DNA from: Xanthomonas sp. 3793
GTDB lineage: Bacteria; Pseudomonadota; Gammaproteobacteria; Xanthomonadales; Xanthomonadaceae
Assembly (NCBI RefSeq): GCF_024806835.1
Contig: NZ_JANTYU010000003.1
Coordinates: forward strand, 434,001-498,000
Direction: 5' to 3'
Length of the DNA stretch: 64,000 nucleotides
Program-made: the position numbers and the translations under genes
Part shown: positions 29,934 through 39,325 of the stretch, in pieces
Numbering within the stretch: the first letter of the stretch is position 1
Layout of the letters: each line of letters begins with the position of its first letter
Notes under the pieces: generated by a model
The model's input: the letters and a program-made list of their open reading frames with translations, nothing else
Databases searched by the model: none
What the model was told of the DNA's origin: nothing

Positions 29934-30079
29934 CGCGACAATCCGGGGTCTGGCCCCATCAGCTAACGCAGCCGCGTCGGCCGCGCCGCGGCAACCACCA
30001 CTCCACTGTCGCCACTGCGCAGCAACAGGACGGCGCCTGGTCGCGCTGCGGCGTATCGCAACAGCGCAGTGATCACAAC

Positions 30080-30475
30080 TTACGCAGGCCGATAGATCGC
30101 ACAGAGCTTGTTGCCATCCGGGTCGCGCACGTAGGCCAGCCAGACCGGCCCCATGCGACTGTCACGCACGCCTGGTGGCTGCTCGATGGATACGCCGCCT
30201 GCCGCCACGGCGGCATCGTGAAAGGCCTGTACTTGCTCGGGCGAACTGCAGGTAAACCCGACAGTGGCACCATTGCCACTGCTGGCGGGCGCATCGTTGA
30301 TCGGCTCGCTGACGGCGAAGGTACTGCCGGCGTGGCGGTAGAACAGGCGCACATGACCGGAACCGGCGGGGTTGACCAATGGCTCGGCGGCACCGAGGAC
30401 GCCGCCGAGCACCGCGTCGTAGAACTGCCTGGATCGCGCAATATCGTTCGATCCCACCATCACATGATTCAGCAC
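30080..30475 (-). CDS. VOC-superfamily (glyoxalase-like) protein
   Basis: 131 residues in the paired beta-alpha-beta-beta-beta fold: HVMVGSNDIARSRQFYDAVLG opens the first module and YVRDPDGNKLCAIYRP closes the second. Putative metal ligands are His4 and the residues near WLAYVRDPDGN. Members include glyoxalases, dioxygenases and resistance proteins; the substrate is unknown. The GTG start has GGAG about 6 bases upstream. It is followed on the other side by the glutathione-dependent reductase gene on the same strand. Confidence 0.85.
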   Translation of the reverse strand: MLNHVMVGSNDIARSRQFYDAVLGGVLGAAEPLVNPAGSGHVRLFYRHAGSTFAVSEPINDAPASSGNGATVGFTCSSPEQVQAFHDAAVAAGGVSIEQPPGVRDSRMGPVWLAYVRDPDGNKLCAIYRPA

Positions 30476-30566
30476 TTACCGCTCCTGTTCGTTTCGAAGG
30501 CACCCAGCTTAGTGCAAGCCCTGCGGCAGCGTGCCTGGGCACTGCCGCAAGCGGCGGACAATTGCA

Positions 30567-31541
30567 TCAGCCACCACGCCCATGCGGCGCCTGCAGATCT
30601 AGCAGCGGCCCCAGCGGCACGATGCCGGTGGGGTTGATCATGTCGTGGCTCTGATAATAATGGTGCTTGATGTGCTGGAAATTCACCGTCTCTGCGATCC
30701 CCGGCATCTGGTACAACTCACGCAGGTAGCCGGACAGCTGCGGATAGTCGGCAATGCGCCGCAGGTTGCATTTGAAGTGGCCCACGTACACCGCGTCGAA
30801 TCGCACCAGCGTGGTGAACAGGCGCCAGTCCGCTTCGGTGAGCTGATCGCCGCATAGATAACGCTGCCGGCCCAGACGTGCATCGAGCCAATCCAGGCTT
30901 TCGAACAACGGCAGCACCGCCTCTTCGTACGCCGCCTGCGTGGTGGCAAAACCTGCCTTGTACACGCCGTTGTTGACGGTGTCGTACACGCGCGCGTTGA
31001 TCTCATCGATCTGCTCGCGCAGCGGTGCCGGGTAGAAATCGCCGGCCGCAGCACCGACCGCGTCGAAGGCGCTGTTGAACATGCGGATGATGTCCGCCGA
31101 CTCGTTGCTGACAACGGTATTGCGCTCGCGATCCCACAGCACCGGCACCGTCACGCGCCCGGTGTAACGCGGATCGGCGTTGAGATACACCTCGTACAGG
31201 CGCTTGGCGTGGTGAATCGGATCGGCTATCACGCCCGGGGCAAGGTCGAACGTCCAGCCCTGATCGCGCATCAACCAGTTCACCACCGACACGTCGATCA
31301 TCGACTCCAGCCCTTTCAGGCGCCGGAAGATCAGCGTGCGATGCGCCCACGGGCAGGCCAGCGACACGTACAGGTGATAACGCCCGGGAGCCGCCTGAAA
31401 GCCGCCCTCCCCGTGCGGGCCGGGGCTGCCATCGCGCGTCACCCAATTGCGGAACTGCGATTGCGAGCGCTCGAAACGCCCGCCGCTCTTGTCGGTGTCG
31501 TACCAACTGTCCTGCCACTTGCCGTCGACCAACAGGCCCAT
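30567..31541 (-). CDS. yqjG: Glutathionyl-hydroquinone reductase (YqjG/ECM4 type)
   Basis: Reduces glutathionyl-hydroquinones, recycling quinones conjugated to glutathione. 324 residues, the usual length. The omega-class GST active site CPWAHR has Cys63. Family landmarks include GRFERSQSQFRNWV, VPVLWDRERNTVVSNESADIIRMFN, GDQLTEADWRLFTTLVRFD and HDMINPTGIVPLGP. GGAG lies 8 bases before the ATG. It could form a unit with the VOC gene downstream. Confidence 0.92.
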   Translation of the reverse strand: MGLLVDGKWQDSWYDTDKSGGRFERSQSQFRNWVTRDGSPGPHGEGGFQAAPGRYHLYVSLACPWAHRTLIFRRLKGLESMIDVSVVNWLMRDQGWTFDLAPGVIADPIHHAKRLYEVYLNADPRYTGRVTVPVLWDRERNTVVSNESADIIRMFNSAFDAVGAAAGDFYPAPLREQIDEINARVYDTVNNGVYKAGFATTQAAYEEAVLPLFESLDWLDARLGRQRYLCGDQLTEADWRLFTTLVRFDAVYVGHFKCNLRRIADYPQLSGYLRELYQMPGIAETVNFQHIKHHYYQSHDMINPTGIVPLGPLLDLQAPHGRGG

Positions 31542-31715
31542 GCTGCATTCTCCGCTACACCAGTAGGCCGCAACCCTAGCCCAGCCGATTTGGAGAGTGC
31601 GTGAGTGGGCCTGTTGGGTGAGCAACCGCGATCAGCCATCTGCGCTGCAAGATCGGAGATCAACGACTGCAAGGCAACAGCGGCATCCTGCACTGCATGC
31701 GGCCAGCAACGCGCG

Positions 31716-32507
31716 CTATCTGGCAATCACCGAAGTGCCGGAAGGCACCATGTAGCAGGCCTGCGCTTTCTTGCACGCCTCTGCATTGAGTTCGGCGATC
31801 TGGCTGGCCAGATATTGTTCCGGGGTCAGCCCCATGCGATTGCGGTACGCATTGTCGGCATCGGCCTTGGCGACCTGCTCCTGTTCACGCTGCCGCTCGG
31901 CCGTGGTGGCCTCGACGAGCGTCTTGACCCGCTGCTGCTGGGCGGCGGTCAGGTTCATCTGCTGCAGGACATCCGGGTTGGGACGCGCGCGACCCAAGGT
32001 GATGTTCTGGATCTCGATCGGCAGCTGCTGCTCCTTGACCAGGGCGCGAACGTTCTGCGTCACCGAATCGTCGATTTTTCTGGCGGTATCGGGATCGCTC
32101 ATCATCTTGGTCATGTCATAGCGCTTGACCTGGTCGCGCACGATGGATGCGTATTGGCTGGCGACATTGTTCTTGAACCAATCCTGCCCGAAGCCGGACA
32201 ACAACACTGCCGGTGCGGTGATCCGGTACTGAATCTGCGTGGAGAAATCCAGCAGGATATTGTCGCTGGACGAAAAGTCGTCGAAGGCCACCTGCACGGT
32301 CTGCGGCGTCACATCCACATAGGTGGCGGATGTAGTCAGCCACGCATACGTCCGACCCGGGTCACGCACGTCGTCCAGGCGGATTCCGCCTTTACCGAAC
32401 AGCATCGGCTTATCCACCAACACCGCTTTCTGACCCGGGTCGGGCGACACCACCGTACACGCACACAGCAAGCCGGCCAGCCCACTGGCAAGCATGGAAG
32501 TCTTCAT
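31716..32507 (-). CDS. SPFH/prohibitin-like lipoprotein
   Basis: 263 residues with a lipoprotein signal (LAGLLCACTV, lipidated Cys at about 17). The middle (about 60-230) has an SPFH-like arrangement: beta strands including LLDFSTQIQYRITAP, then the helical region YASIVRDQVKRYDM and IDDSVTQNVRALVKEQQLPIE. It ends in a Glu/Arg coiled coil (TTAERQREQEQ). The role is probably envelope scaffolding; the partner is unknown. It lies just downstream of the effector/immunity pair on the same strand but with a 180-bp gap. Confidence 0.72.
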   Translation of the reverse strand: MKTSMLASGLAGLLCACTVVSPDPGQKAVLVDKPMLFGKGGIRLDDVRDPGRTYAWLTTSATYVDVTPQTVQVAFDDFSSSDNILLDFSTQIQYRITAPAVLLSGFGQDWFKNNVASQYASIVRDQVKRYDMTKMMSDPDTARKIDDSVTQNVRALVKEQQLPIEIQNITLGRARPNPDVLQQMNLTAAQQQRVKTLVEATTAERQREQEQVAKADADNAYRNRMGLTPEQYLASQIAELNAEACKKAQACYMVPSGTSVIAR

Positions 32508-32686
32508 CGATGTCCCCTGAATGTCCGGGCGCCTATGCGCCCGGTGGGTGAAAGACTACCCAATCGTCCAGGCGATCGCACCCCTGCGCTCGGCATGGGA
32601 TCTGCTCAAAGAGCAGATCCCCGTAACCGGCTCACCCTCACCTCGTTCCATCAATCGCGGCGGCCGCCTTGCCAGAAGAACCCGTC

Positions 32687-33661
32687 TCACGTCATCCGGT
32701 GCTGCGGTGCAATCGCTTGCTCCCGCAGTTGCTCCTGCTGCTGTGACTGCTGCTGCGTTTCGCCCAAGGACTGCAGCTGCGCCAAGGAGTGGGCGACGGG
32801 CTGCGCGATCGCATCACCGGTTCTCATGTGCGCCATCTTGTGCGCTGGATCGTTCAGAGCTCCCTCCACAACAAACACGTTCTCGCCTTGCCGCGCCGTA
32901 GCCGTGTTTTCGCTCAATACAACATGATCGATCCGCGACAGCCCGTGCTCCCTGGCCAAGGACGCGGAGCTGGCCGCCAGGCGTGCGCTATTTTCGTCGT
33001 ACTCCCTGCCAAGCCCTTGCTCAAGGCGGCGCACTGCCTCCTCGGCCTGGCGATGCAGCGGGTCTATCGGCTTGCCATCAGCAATCAGGCGACCGGTATC
33101 GGCCTGTGTCTGGTTATCGGACAAGATGAGTTGCCACAGGTCCCGCTCAGGCTTGGGGTGTCGCACCTCCCTGTTCAACTCACTCTCCGGAAACGGCGCC
33201 TTGAGATTCTGAATTTCAGGCTCGTTATGCAGCACCTTCGGCTCGCCTTCATAGCCTTTGATGCCTCCGAGAACGGTCTGGCGATAAAGGCCAGCATGAT
33301 TCAATGCGGCCCAGCTGAAGTCGACACACGAGTTGGAAAACGTGTCGTATCTCATGTCGAAGCCGTGCTTTGCAGGGGCGGCTGCAAACTCTCGGATCCT
33401 GTCGTACTGATCCTTGCTGATTTCCATCGTTCTTGCGTAATAAGGATCTTTATAAGACTCAACGTCTTCCGCTGAAACTCTGCCAACGCCGCTCTTCTGG
33501 AAGTCGTGGCGAGGTTCAAACCCGAAACTATTAAAGTTATCTTTACCTATATCATTGGTTGCAAGAAACATGTGGCCGGTAAACGATGTTCCGCCAGCTT
33601 TCAGCGGCGTCCCTGGCGAAGCCAGATAGATCGTTAATGTATAGCGCTCTTTTTCTTCCAT
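32687..33661 (-). CDS. T4SS antibacterial effector: permuted NlpC/P60-like domain plus XVIPCD
   Basis: 324 residues. The N-terminal toxin domain has His30 in TGHMFLAT and Cys112 in NSCVDFSW, the His-first order of permuted papain-like/NlpC folds, which suggests a peptidase, amidase or acyl hydrolase. The C-terminus (about 200-324) is a textbook XVIPCD: LEQGLGREYDENSARLAA, GLSRIDHVVL, NVFVVEGALNDPAHKMAHM and a Gln-rich tail. In Xanthomonas this domain is recognised by VirD4 for killing of rival bacteria. The start lies 1 base after the stop of the lipoprotein gene, so the two are translationally coupled. The effector at 56.7-57.6 kb is a paralog. Confidence 0.88.
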   Translation of the reverse strand: MEEKERYTLTIYLASPGTPLKAGGTSFTGHMFLATNDIGKDNFNSFGFEPRHDFQKSGVGRVSAEDVESYKDPYYARTMEISKDQYDRIREFAAAPAKHGFDMRYDTFSNSCVDFSWAALNHAGLYRQTVLGGIKGYEGEPKVLHNEPEIQNLKAPFPESELNREVRHPKPERDLWQLILSDNQTQADTGRLIADGKPIDPLHRQAEEAVRRLEQGLGREYDENSARLAASSASLAREHGLSRIDHVVLSENTATARQGENVFVVEGALNDPAHKMAHMRTGDAIAQPVAHSLAQLQSLGETQQQSQQQEQLREQAIAPQHRMT

Positions 33662-33662
33662 G

Positions 33663-34307
33663 TTATTTCGCCTTACTTGCATAAGCGAGCAGCAGCTCAA
33701 CAGTTCGACCCTTGAAATGCGGGTGATCTTCAAGAAGCTCAAGGGTCAATCGATAGTGACCGGGTGCAGGATGATGTGCTTCTGCTAGCAAAAGCACACT
33801 GTAGTACTTTCCATCCCGCATAAGCCCAGCGTCGCGAAGCATTGACTCATCAACGCCGCTCCAGGTCACGCCAGCCACATGCCCGTCCGCATCCAGGGGG
33901 ACATCGGTTCCAGGACGGGGCCCGTTACGATAAAGGGGTATTCGCGCCCAACTGCTGCCGTTTAGAGCGTGAAGGGTCGCTCGAGCGGAAAGTTTTGCTT
34001 CCACCAACTGATCAGATGGTTCAAGTAGCGCAGCACCTTCATCGGCCTGCAAGCGAATTGCCACCTTAAGCAATGGCGAAGCTCCGAGGCGAGGCGGCGG
34101 AAGATCAAACTCCAGATCCGCGATCGTGCCGGCCTTGTCCAGGGCAACGGAGCGCGTTAGTGGGACCACAGTTCGCTTCGCGGCCGCTTCGCGGCTGATC
34201 GGGGGCGCCGGATTCGACTGCTCTGGAGCAGCGCCGCACGCAGCCAATCCCGTCATCGCCGCGACAAGGGCAAACCGACAAAAATACTGAAGCGCAAATG
34301 CTGGCAT
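33663..34307 (-). CDS. Immunity lipoprotein (DUF5625-like) for the adjacent effector
   Basis: 214 residues with lipoprotein signal TGLAACGAA (Cys at about 23). AGGA lies about 7 bases before the ATG. It precedes its effector in the operon, as X-Tfi genes usually do. Its C-terminus (PGHYRLTLELLEDHPHF...LLLAYASKAK) is paralogous to the lipoprotein at 57.6-58.3 kb (PGRYQLSIRLL...LLVAYRHKSK), whose neighbour is the paralogous effector. The matched pairs support a toxin/antitoxin relation. Expected to sit in the periplasm and block the toxin delivered by sister cells. Confidence 0.82.
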   Translation of the reverse strand: MPAFALQYFCRFALVAAMTGLAACGAAPEQSNPAPPISREAAAKRTVVPLTRSVALDKAGTIADLEFDLPPPRLGASPLLKVAIRLQADEGAALLEPSDQLVEAKLSARATLHALNGSSWARIPLYRNGPRPGTDVPLDADGHVAGVTWSGVDESMLRDAGLMRDGKYYSVLLLAEAHHPAPGHYRLTLELLEDHPHFKGRTVELLLAYASKAK

Positions 34308-34697
34308 GGCGGGTCCTTCCTGTCTGGACGTGGTGTGGGTCTCCCACAGAACCGTGTTGCCGGCCCCATGTCCGGCCGATTCTAAAGGGTGCCAGCGCGC
34401 CGATGAGGGAAACCAGGCACCCGCATGCGGCATCAATACACCTGGTTGGCAGCAACAGCCGGCCCCTGCACCTCCGGGGCTATCGTTGCCACCCGTTGCT
34501 CTGGCGTCGCGGCGGCAACTCGGCCCCTACACCCCCATCGATTGGCGCCACGGCCCCACAATCGGCGAAAATGCCTGCGCTGCGGCCGATCGCTTGCCCA
34601 GCCGGCAGCCTGCCACCGTTTTCGCCGGCCCCCTTCCCGCTTTCTGGCAGCCGGCCGCCCCCGCCACGCCCCTGTACCGCTTCTTTCCGGATCTAGC
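34308..34697. other. Intergenic region
   Basis: About 390 bp between divergent genes. No gene is supported. The SDR frame is open through most of it but without signal or start. Confidence 0.3.
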
Positions 34698-36287
34698 TTG
34701 AACACCACTGCCCCGCCCTTGCCCGCCAACGACGACCTGCCGCTCACCGACCGCCTGCGCGCGGCGCTGGATCTGCTGGAGGCCATCGAGGCCGACCGCA
34801 GCGTGCTCGACACCCTGCCCGAGGCCGACCGCGTGCGCCTGCACCAGGTAGTGGCCAAGGTCTATCACCCCGAGCCCAAGGCGCGGCGGCAGTTGCTCAA
34901 GCAACGCGAGCGCGAGCGGCATCAGGAGAAAGTGCGCAAGGCCGAGGCGCTGCTCGAGCAGCGCGGCATCCGCGCGTTGCGGCGCAAGCCGGTGTTCAGC
35001 ACGCCAAACTTTTTCCCGCCGCATGCTGCCGGTCTGCACGACGCGCATAACGGCCAGAACGCATCCGCGACGCCGGAGCCGCTGCATTCGCCCGAACTGC
35101 GGCACTGCTACGTGTGCAAGCAGAAGTTCACCCAGCTGCATCACTTCTACGATCAGATGTGCCCGGCTTGCGCCGAGCTGAATTTCTTCAAGCGCACCGA
35201 AACCGCCGACCTGCGCGGTCGCGTGGCGTTGCTGACCGGTGGACGGGTCAAGATCGGCTATCAAGCGGGCCTGAAGCTGTTGCGCGCCGGTGCCGAGCTG
35301 ATCGTCACCACGCGCTTCCCACGCGATTCGGCCGCGCGCTACGCGCAAGAGCCGGATTTTGCGCAGTGGGGCCATCGCTTGCAGGTCTTCGGCCTGGATC
35401 TGCGCCACACCCCCAGCGTGGAGGCGTTCTGCAGCCAGTTGCTGGCCACGCGCGAACGGTTGGATTTCATCATCAACAACGCCTGCCAGACCGTGCGCCG
35501 CCCGCCGCAGTTCTACGCGCACATGATGGCCAACGAAACCGCCGCGCTGGATGCACTGCCGGACACCGTCCAAAAGCTCGTTGGCCATTACGAAGGCCTG
35601 CGCACGCCCGAGCCATTGCGCGACGCCTCGGCCACCGCACTGCCGGCCGTACACGGGCGCGGCCTTGCCGATGCCGATGGCCTTACCCGCGCCGCCGAGC
35701 TGTCGCAGGTCGCGCTGCTGGACGACGAGCTGGTCGGGCAGGAGCACCTGTTCCCCGAAGGCCGTCTCGATCAGGATCTGCAGCAGGTCGACTTGCGCGG
35801 TCGTAATTCCTGGCGCCTGCTGATGGCCGAAGTGCCATCGGTCGAGTTGCTGGAAACGCAGCTGGTCAACGCCATCGCGCCGTTCATCATCAACGCACGC
35901 CTCAAGCCGCTGATGCTGCGCACACCCGAGCGCGACAAGCACATCGTCAATGTCTCGGCGATGGAAGGCCAGTTCTACCGCAACTTCAAGACCACCCGTC
36001 ACCCGCATACCAACATGGCCAAGGCCGCGTTGAACATGATGACGCGCACCTCGGCGGCCGATTATCAAAACGACGGCATTCACATGAACAGCGTCGACAC
36101 CGGTTGGGTCACCGACGAGGATCCGGCCGACATCGCCGCGCTCAAGGTGCAGCAGGAGCGTTTTCACCCGCCACTGGACATCGTCGACGGCGCCGCCCGC
36201 ATCGTCGACCCGATCATCCACGGCTTCAATACCGGCGAGCACGTGTGGGGGCAGTTCCTGAAGGATTACGCGCCGACGGATTGGTGA
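34698..36287 (+). CDS. SDR-family oxidoreductase with N-terminal zinc-ribbon-like segment
   Basis: About 529 residues from a TTG start (weak ribosome binding site). Residues 1-90 are helical and Arg/Glu-rich. At about 135-165 two CxxC pairs (CYVC and CPAC) look like a zinc ribbon. A Rossmann domain follows: LTGGRVKIGYQAGLKLLRAGAELIVTTRFP (variant glycine motif), LDFIINNACQTVRRP (NNA motif), NVSAMEGQF (catalytic Ser) and HTNMAKAALNMMTRT (an xxxAK variant of YxxxK). The tail NTGEHVWGQFLKDYAPTDW ends the domain. YxxxK is replaced by NMAKA, so activity is not certain. Confidence 0.75.
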   Translation: MNTTAPPLPANDDLPLTDRLRAALDLLEAIEADRSVLDTLPEADRVRLHQVVAKVYHPEPKARRQLLKQRERERHQEKVRKAEALLEQRGIRALRRKPVFSTPNFFPPHAAGLHDAHNGQNASATPEPLHSPELRHCYVCKQKFTQLHHFYDQMCPACAELNFFKRTETADLRGRVALLTGGRVKIGYQAGLKLLRAGAELIVTTRFPRDSAARYAQEPDFAQWGHRLQVFGLDLRHTPSVEAFCSQLLATRERLDFIINNACQTVRRPPQFYAHMMANETAALDALPDTVQKLVGHYEGLRTPEPLRDASATALPAVHGRGLADADGLTRAAELSQVALLDDELVGQEHLFPEGRLDQDLQQVDLRGRNSWRLLMAEVPSVELLETQLVNAIAPFIINARLKPLMLRTPERDKHIVNVSAMEGQFYRNFKTTRHPHTNMAKAALNMMTRTSAADYQNDGIHMNSVDTGWVTDEDPADIAALKVQQERFHPPLDIVDGAARIVDPIIHGFNTGEHVWGQFLKDYAPTDW

Positions 36288-36389
36288 ATGGCGGTACCGG
36301 GCCACGCATCCAGCACAGATGCGTGCCCATGCTGGCAGCACGGGTGCGCCCTACGTGGTAGTGATGCGCTGGCAGGATGGCGTCGTGAA

Positions 36390-36749
36390 TCAGCGCCGAC
36401 GCGACGGCTCGCATCCCACGCCATCATGATCGCGATCCAGATGTGGGCCGTATCCTGGATCGCCACGCCGCACCGGTGCAGCACCCGCTGCACGTGCTTC
36501 TGCGCAGTTGCGGAAGACAGCCCCGGTCGATGGCATCCACGGGGGCGGATCAAGCGGCTCTGCAGCGGCCGTCGGCTTGCCCTCGCCACCGGCGCTGCGG
36601 TGACAGTGGTAGCCACCGTTCTTGCGGTCGTTGTGACAGCCTTGCTTGTTCAATCCACCCGGATGCGCGACAGCTGCAGGGGTTACCCAGGCAATCGCGG
36701 TGATGCACGCGGCCAGCAATAACGGGCGTGATGGCATTGAATCAAGCAT
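36390..36749 (-). CDS. Secreted YHYH-motif / Excalibur calcium-binding protein
   Basis: 119 residues with a signal peptide (about 1-28). The mature N-terminus HPGGLNKQGCHNDRKNGGYHCHR is the YHYH-type Cys/His motif. The C-terminus has the Excalibur signature (FRNCAEARAAGAAPVRRGDPGYGPHLDRDHDGVGCE), an EF-hand-like calcium loop (DRDHDGVGCE) with paired Cys. Such proteins are secreted and often linked to nuclease or cell-surface functions. The start at 36749 is chosen over 36737 for signal length. Confidence 0.82.
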   Translation of the reverse strand: MLDSMPSRPLLLAACITAIAWVTPAAVAHPGGLNKQGCHNDRKNGGYHCHRSAGGEGKPTAAAEPLDPPPWMPSTGAVFRNCAEARAAGAAPVRRGDPGYGPHLDRDHDGVGCEPSRRR

Positions 36750-36824
36750 ACGAGAATCGCCACTGCCGATCGTGCAGCGCTTGCGCTGCACCCGTTGTAT
36801 TTCTGCTTCGACGATGCGCTGCAG

Positions 36825-37415
36825 TTACTTGCAGTCTTTGGCGACCGGCGCCACATCCACCGGACTGACCTGGCCGTTGGCGTCCACACGGTTGACCGCC
36901 AACGTGCACACCGAGCTACGAAAATCCAGGTTCAGGGCCACTTCGTAATCTGCGCCCGGCTCCGGGACAAACGTGGAAGCAAGCAATGCGCCGCAGCTCC
37001 AGCCGATGTGGTACCCAGGCGCCTGATTCCAATGTGCCGGCGAACTCGCACCAGCCTCCACAACGACCGGCTTACCCGGCTCGATCGTGTATTCCTTGTA
37101 GAACGGCTTGGAGCCGATCATCTTCCGGTCGCCTAAACGACGCGTATTCTCCGTCTCCGGGATGCCGATGGGCTCATTCTTCACCGAGCCCATCAACGAC
37201 CCGAAAGCGCTTTTCAGCGAGCCGGATGCGCGCACCTTCTCGCCATACTTGGCCGTGCACACTGCATCCTTGTACAGCACGATGCCAACACCATTTTGAC
37301 CAAACATCCGGATGCGCGCGCCGGCGCCTTCGGTGGATGAGGGCGCAGCCTCTGCGGCCATGGCAGGCATCGCAGACACCAGAGACAAGATCAGCAATCC
37401 ACGCAATACGTTCAA
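36825..37415 (-). CDS. Secreted hypothetical protein, TTG start
   Basis: 196 residues. TTG at 37415 has GGAG 6 bases upstream and is followed by a signal peptide (NVLRGLLILSLVSAMPAMAAEA). The mature part is beta-rich with three cysteines (AVCTAKYG, GWSCGALL and SVCTLAV). No family is recognised. The frame extends upstream without signal, favouring the TTG. Confidence 0.65.
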   Translation of the reverse strand: MNVLRGLLILSLVSAMPAMAAEAAPSSTEGAGARIRMFGQNGVGIVLYKDAVCTAKYGEKVRASGSLKSAFGSLMGSVKNEPIGIPETENTRRLGDRKMIGSKPFYKEYTIEPGKPVVVEAGASSPAHWNQAPGYHIGWSCGALLASTFVPEPGADYEVALNLDFRSSVCTLAVNRVDANGQVSPVDVAPVAKDCK

Positions 37416-37653
37416 CGTACTCTCCACTATCGCAATCCGACTATTCCATTGAGCTTGCAATAGCGGCGCGATGTGCCGGTTCTTGACCACAGACGATGGC
37501 TTGAGGTGAAAAGTGCGCAGCAGCGCACGAACAGGCAGCAGATCCGCGCCGTGCGGCACGGCTCCCACTCGCGATCTTTCCCGCCCACCCGGCTGCCCAG
37601 ACCACTGGCATGATGATGCCCGGACGTTGACCACTAACGCAGAGGAGGCACGG

Positions 37654-39150
37654 ATGTCACAGCACGCTGTCGAGGAGTTGATCGAACGCTGCGTCCATCT
37701 GGTCGATCGCGGCACCTTGAGTCGCACGCACAAGGCAGCGCTCCTGCGTAGCTTGCTGGGGCTGCAGGCGCGCTACGACACCGGCCTGACCTGGTTCCGC
37801 GTGCACACCGAGCTACTGCGCCATGGCGTGCTGGTGCGTGCAGCGGTCGAGGACATCGACGATGCGACCCTGCGCGCGCAGGCCCTGGCCGCCGAAGCGC
37901 CCGGTTGGCTGGAGGACGCACAGGGAAAGGTCTATCTGCAATGGCAAGACCAGGCACGCGTGGTCTACCGCCGACCAGACACCGGCCACACGCTACCGCT
38001 GGCAGAAGTGTTCGGCGACGTTCTGAACCTCGCCCACCAGGCCGATGACAGCGCGTTGTTCACCGACTGCTACGGGCTGTTGGTCAACGGCTGGCTGGAC
38101 GAGACCTTCGACGCCGCCGACGGTATCGCCCCCACCCTGGACGGCCTGCTCGGTTCCGACACCCTGCGCGCCATCCGTGCACTGGTCGCGCACCGCGGGC
38201 TCAAGCCTCGCCGTGGCGCGCCCGAGGACCTGGCCCTGCCGCGGCTGGCCGACAGCGGCACCTCCGCAGAGATCGAGCGCGAGATGGGTCTGCGGTTTTT
38301 CCTGCAGCCCAAGCGCACGCCTGCGGCGTTACGCACTGCGGGTGACAAGGCCCGACGTCAGCAGGTGCGTCTACGCGAGCTGCTCCCGCAATTGGTGGAG
38401 CAACACCTGGGCACATCGCTGCGCGCTGCTGGCTGGTCTGCTGTCACGGTTGAAGCAAGCCATCGTTGGCAATGGATCCGCGACCACGACGGCAGCCGTC
38501 AGTGTCTTTGGGCAAGCTATGACCCGAACCTGGGCGAGCTGATGGTCCAGGCGGGGCTGCAGCATGCCCGCCTGCTGGCCTGGCAGCAGCGGGCCGCGAC
38601 CACGCAGCTGCATGACCTGCATTGCGTGGCTGATGCCACAACCTTCCTGGGCAGGCAGGTCCTGGACAGCGCGGACGTGGGCGCCTACGGCGGCTGGGCA
38701 CTGAAGCCAGCCCACAGCGACGCCGTGCTGAGCGCTGCCCTGGCCCGTCTGGCGACGGCACTGCCCGCACTGGATGTGCACTTTCTCAGGCGCATCACCG
38801 ATCAGCTGGCCGGCCCCTGGTTCCAACGCTCCGCCGACACTTGGCTGCAGCTGCTGGAACACGGCGACGACAACGGCGTTGTGCCGCCCGAGGTGATATT
38901 CGCCAGCCCGGACAGCGTGCTGCTGGCCTTTGTATTCTTCCACCTCGAGTGCGGCGAACAGACACGTGCCAACGCATATGTCGAGCAGTTACGCCAGCGG
39001 CTGGCCGCACGCGCCCGTCCAACGGTCTGGCATCGTCAATGGCTGGCGCCATTCCTGCAGCAGTGGGAGCACGGGGCAGGCACTGCACCCATGCCACCGC
39101 TGCTGCACCCACTGCTGCTCGATCACCTGCGCGCAAACGATGGCGGGTGA
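37654..39150 (+). CDS. Conserved-looking cytoplasmic protein, unknown
   Basis: 498 residues with a strong ribosome binding site (GAGGAGG about 6 bases before ATG). There is no signal or membrane segment. The composition is Leu/Ala-rich and helical, with many Trp (WQWIRDHDGS, GGWALKP and WHRQWLAPFLQQW). I do not recognise a domain. It lies among unknown genes (36.4-42.7 kb) and is divergent from the secreted protein at 37.4 kb. Confidence 0.65.
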   Translation: MSQHAVEELIERCVHLVDRGTLSRTHKAALLRSLLGLQARYDTGLTWFRVHTELLRHGVLVRAAVEDIDDATLRAQALAAEAPGWLEDAQGKVYLQWQDQARVVYRRPDTGHTLPLAEVFGDVLNLAHQADDSALFTDCYGLLVNGWLDETFDAADGIAPTLDGLLGSDTLRAIRALVAHRGLKPRRGAPEDLALPRLADSGTSAEIEREMGLRFFLQPKRTPAALRTAGDKARRQQVRLRELLPQLVEQHLGTSLRAAGWSAVTVEASHRWQWIRDHDGSRQCLWASYDPNLGELMVQAGLQHARLLAWQQRAATTQLHDLHCVADATTFLGRQVLDSADVGAYGGWALKPAHSDAVLSAALARLATALPALDVHFLRRITDQLAGPWFQRSADTWLQLLEHGDDNGVVPPEVIFASPDSVLLAFVFFHLECGEQTRANAYVEQLRQRLAARARPTVWHRQWLAPFLQQWEHGAGTAPMPPLLHPLLLDHLRANDGG

Positions 39151-39325
39151 TTGCCGCACCACGCCGTCGATACGCGGCTGGCGCGGCTCAGGCGTGTGTA
39201 CGGAGGCCTTGCAGGTCAACATCTTGCTGCCGCAAGCCGCGGCGCCGCGCAGGCAACGCGGCGCCGCATTCCAAGGCCTTGTCCGCTTGCAATGCCGGCA
39301 GCGCACAGGCATCGCGCACAGCCCC

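Noticed and set aside
34527..36341. 604-residue minus-strand open frame
   Set aside because: It is the antisense of the SDR gene, His/Gln/Arg-rich with no family landmarks.
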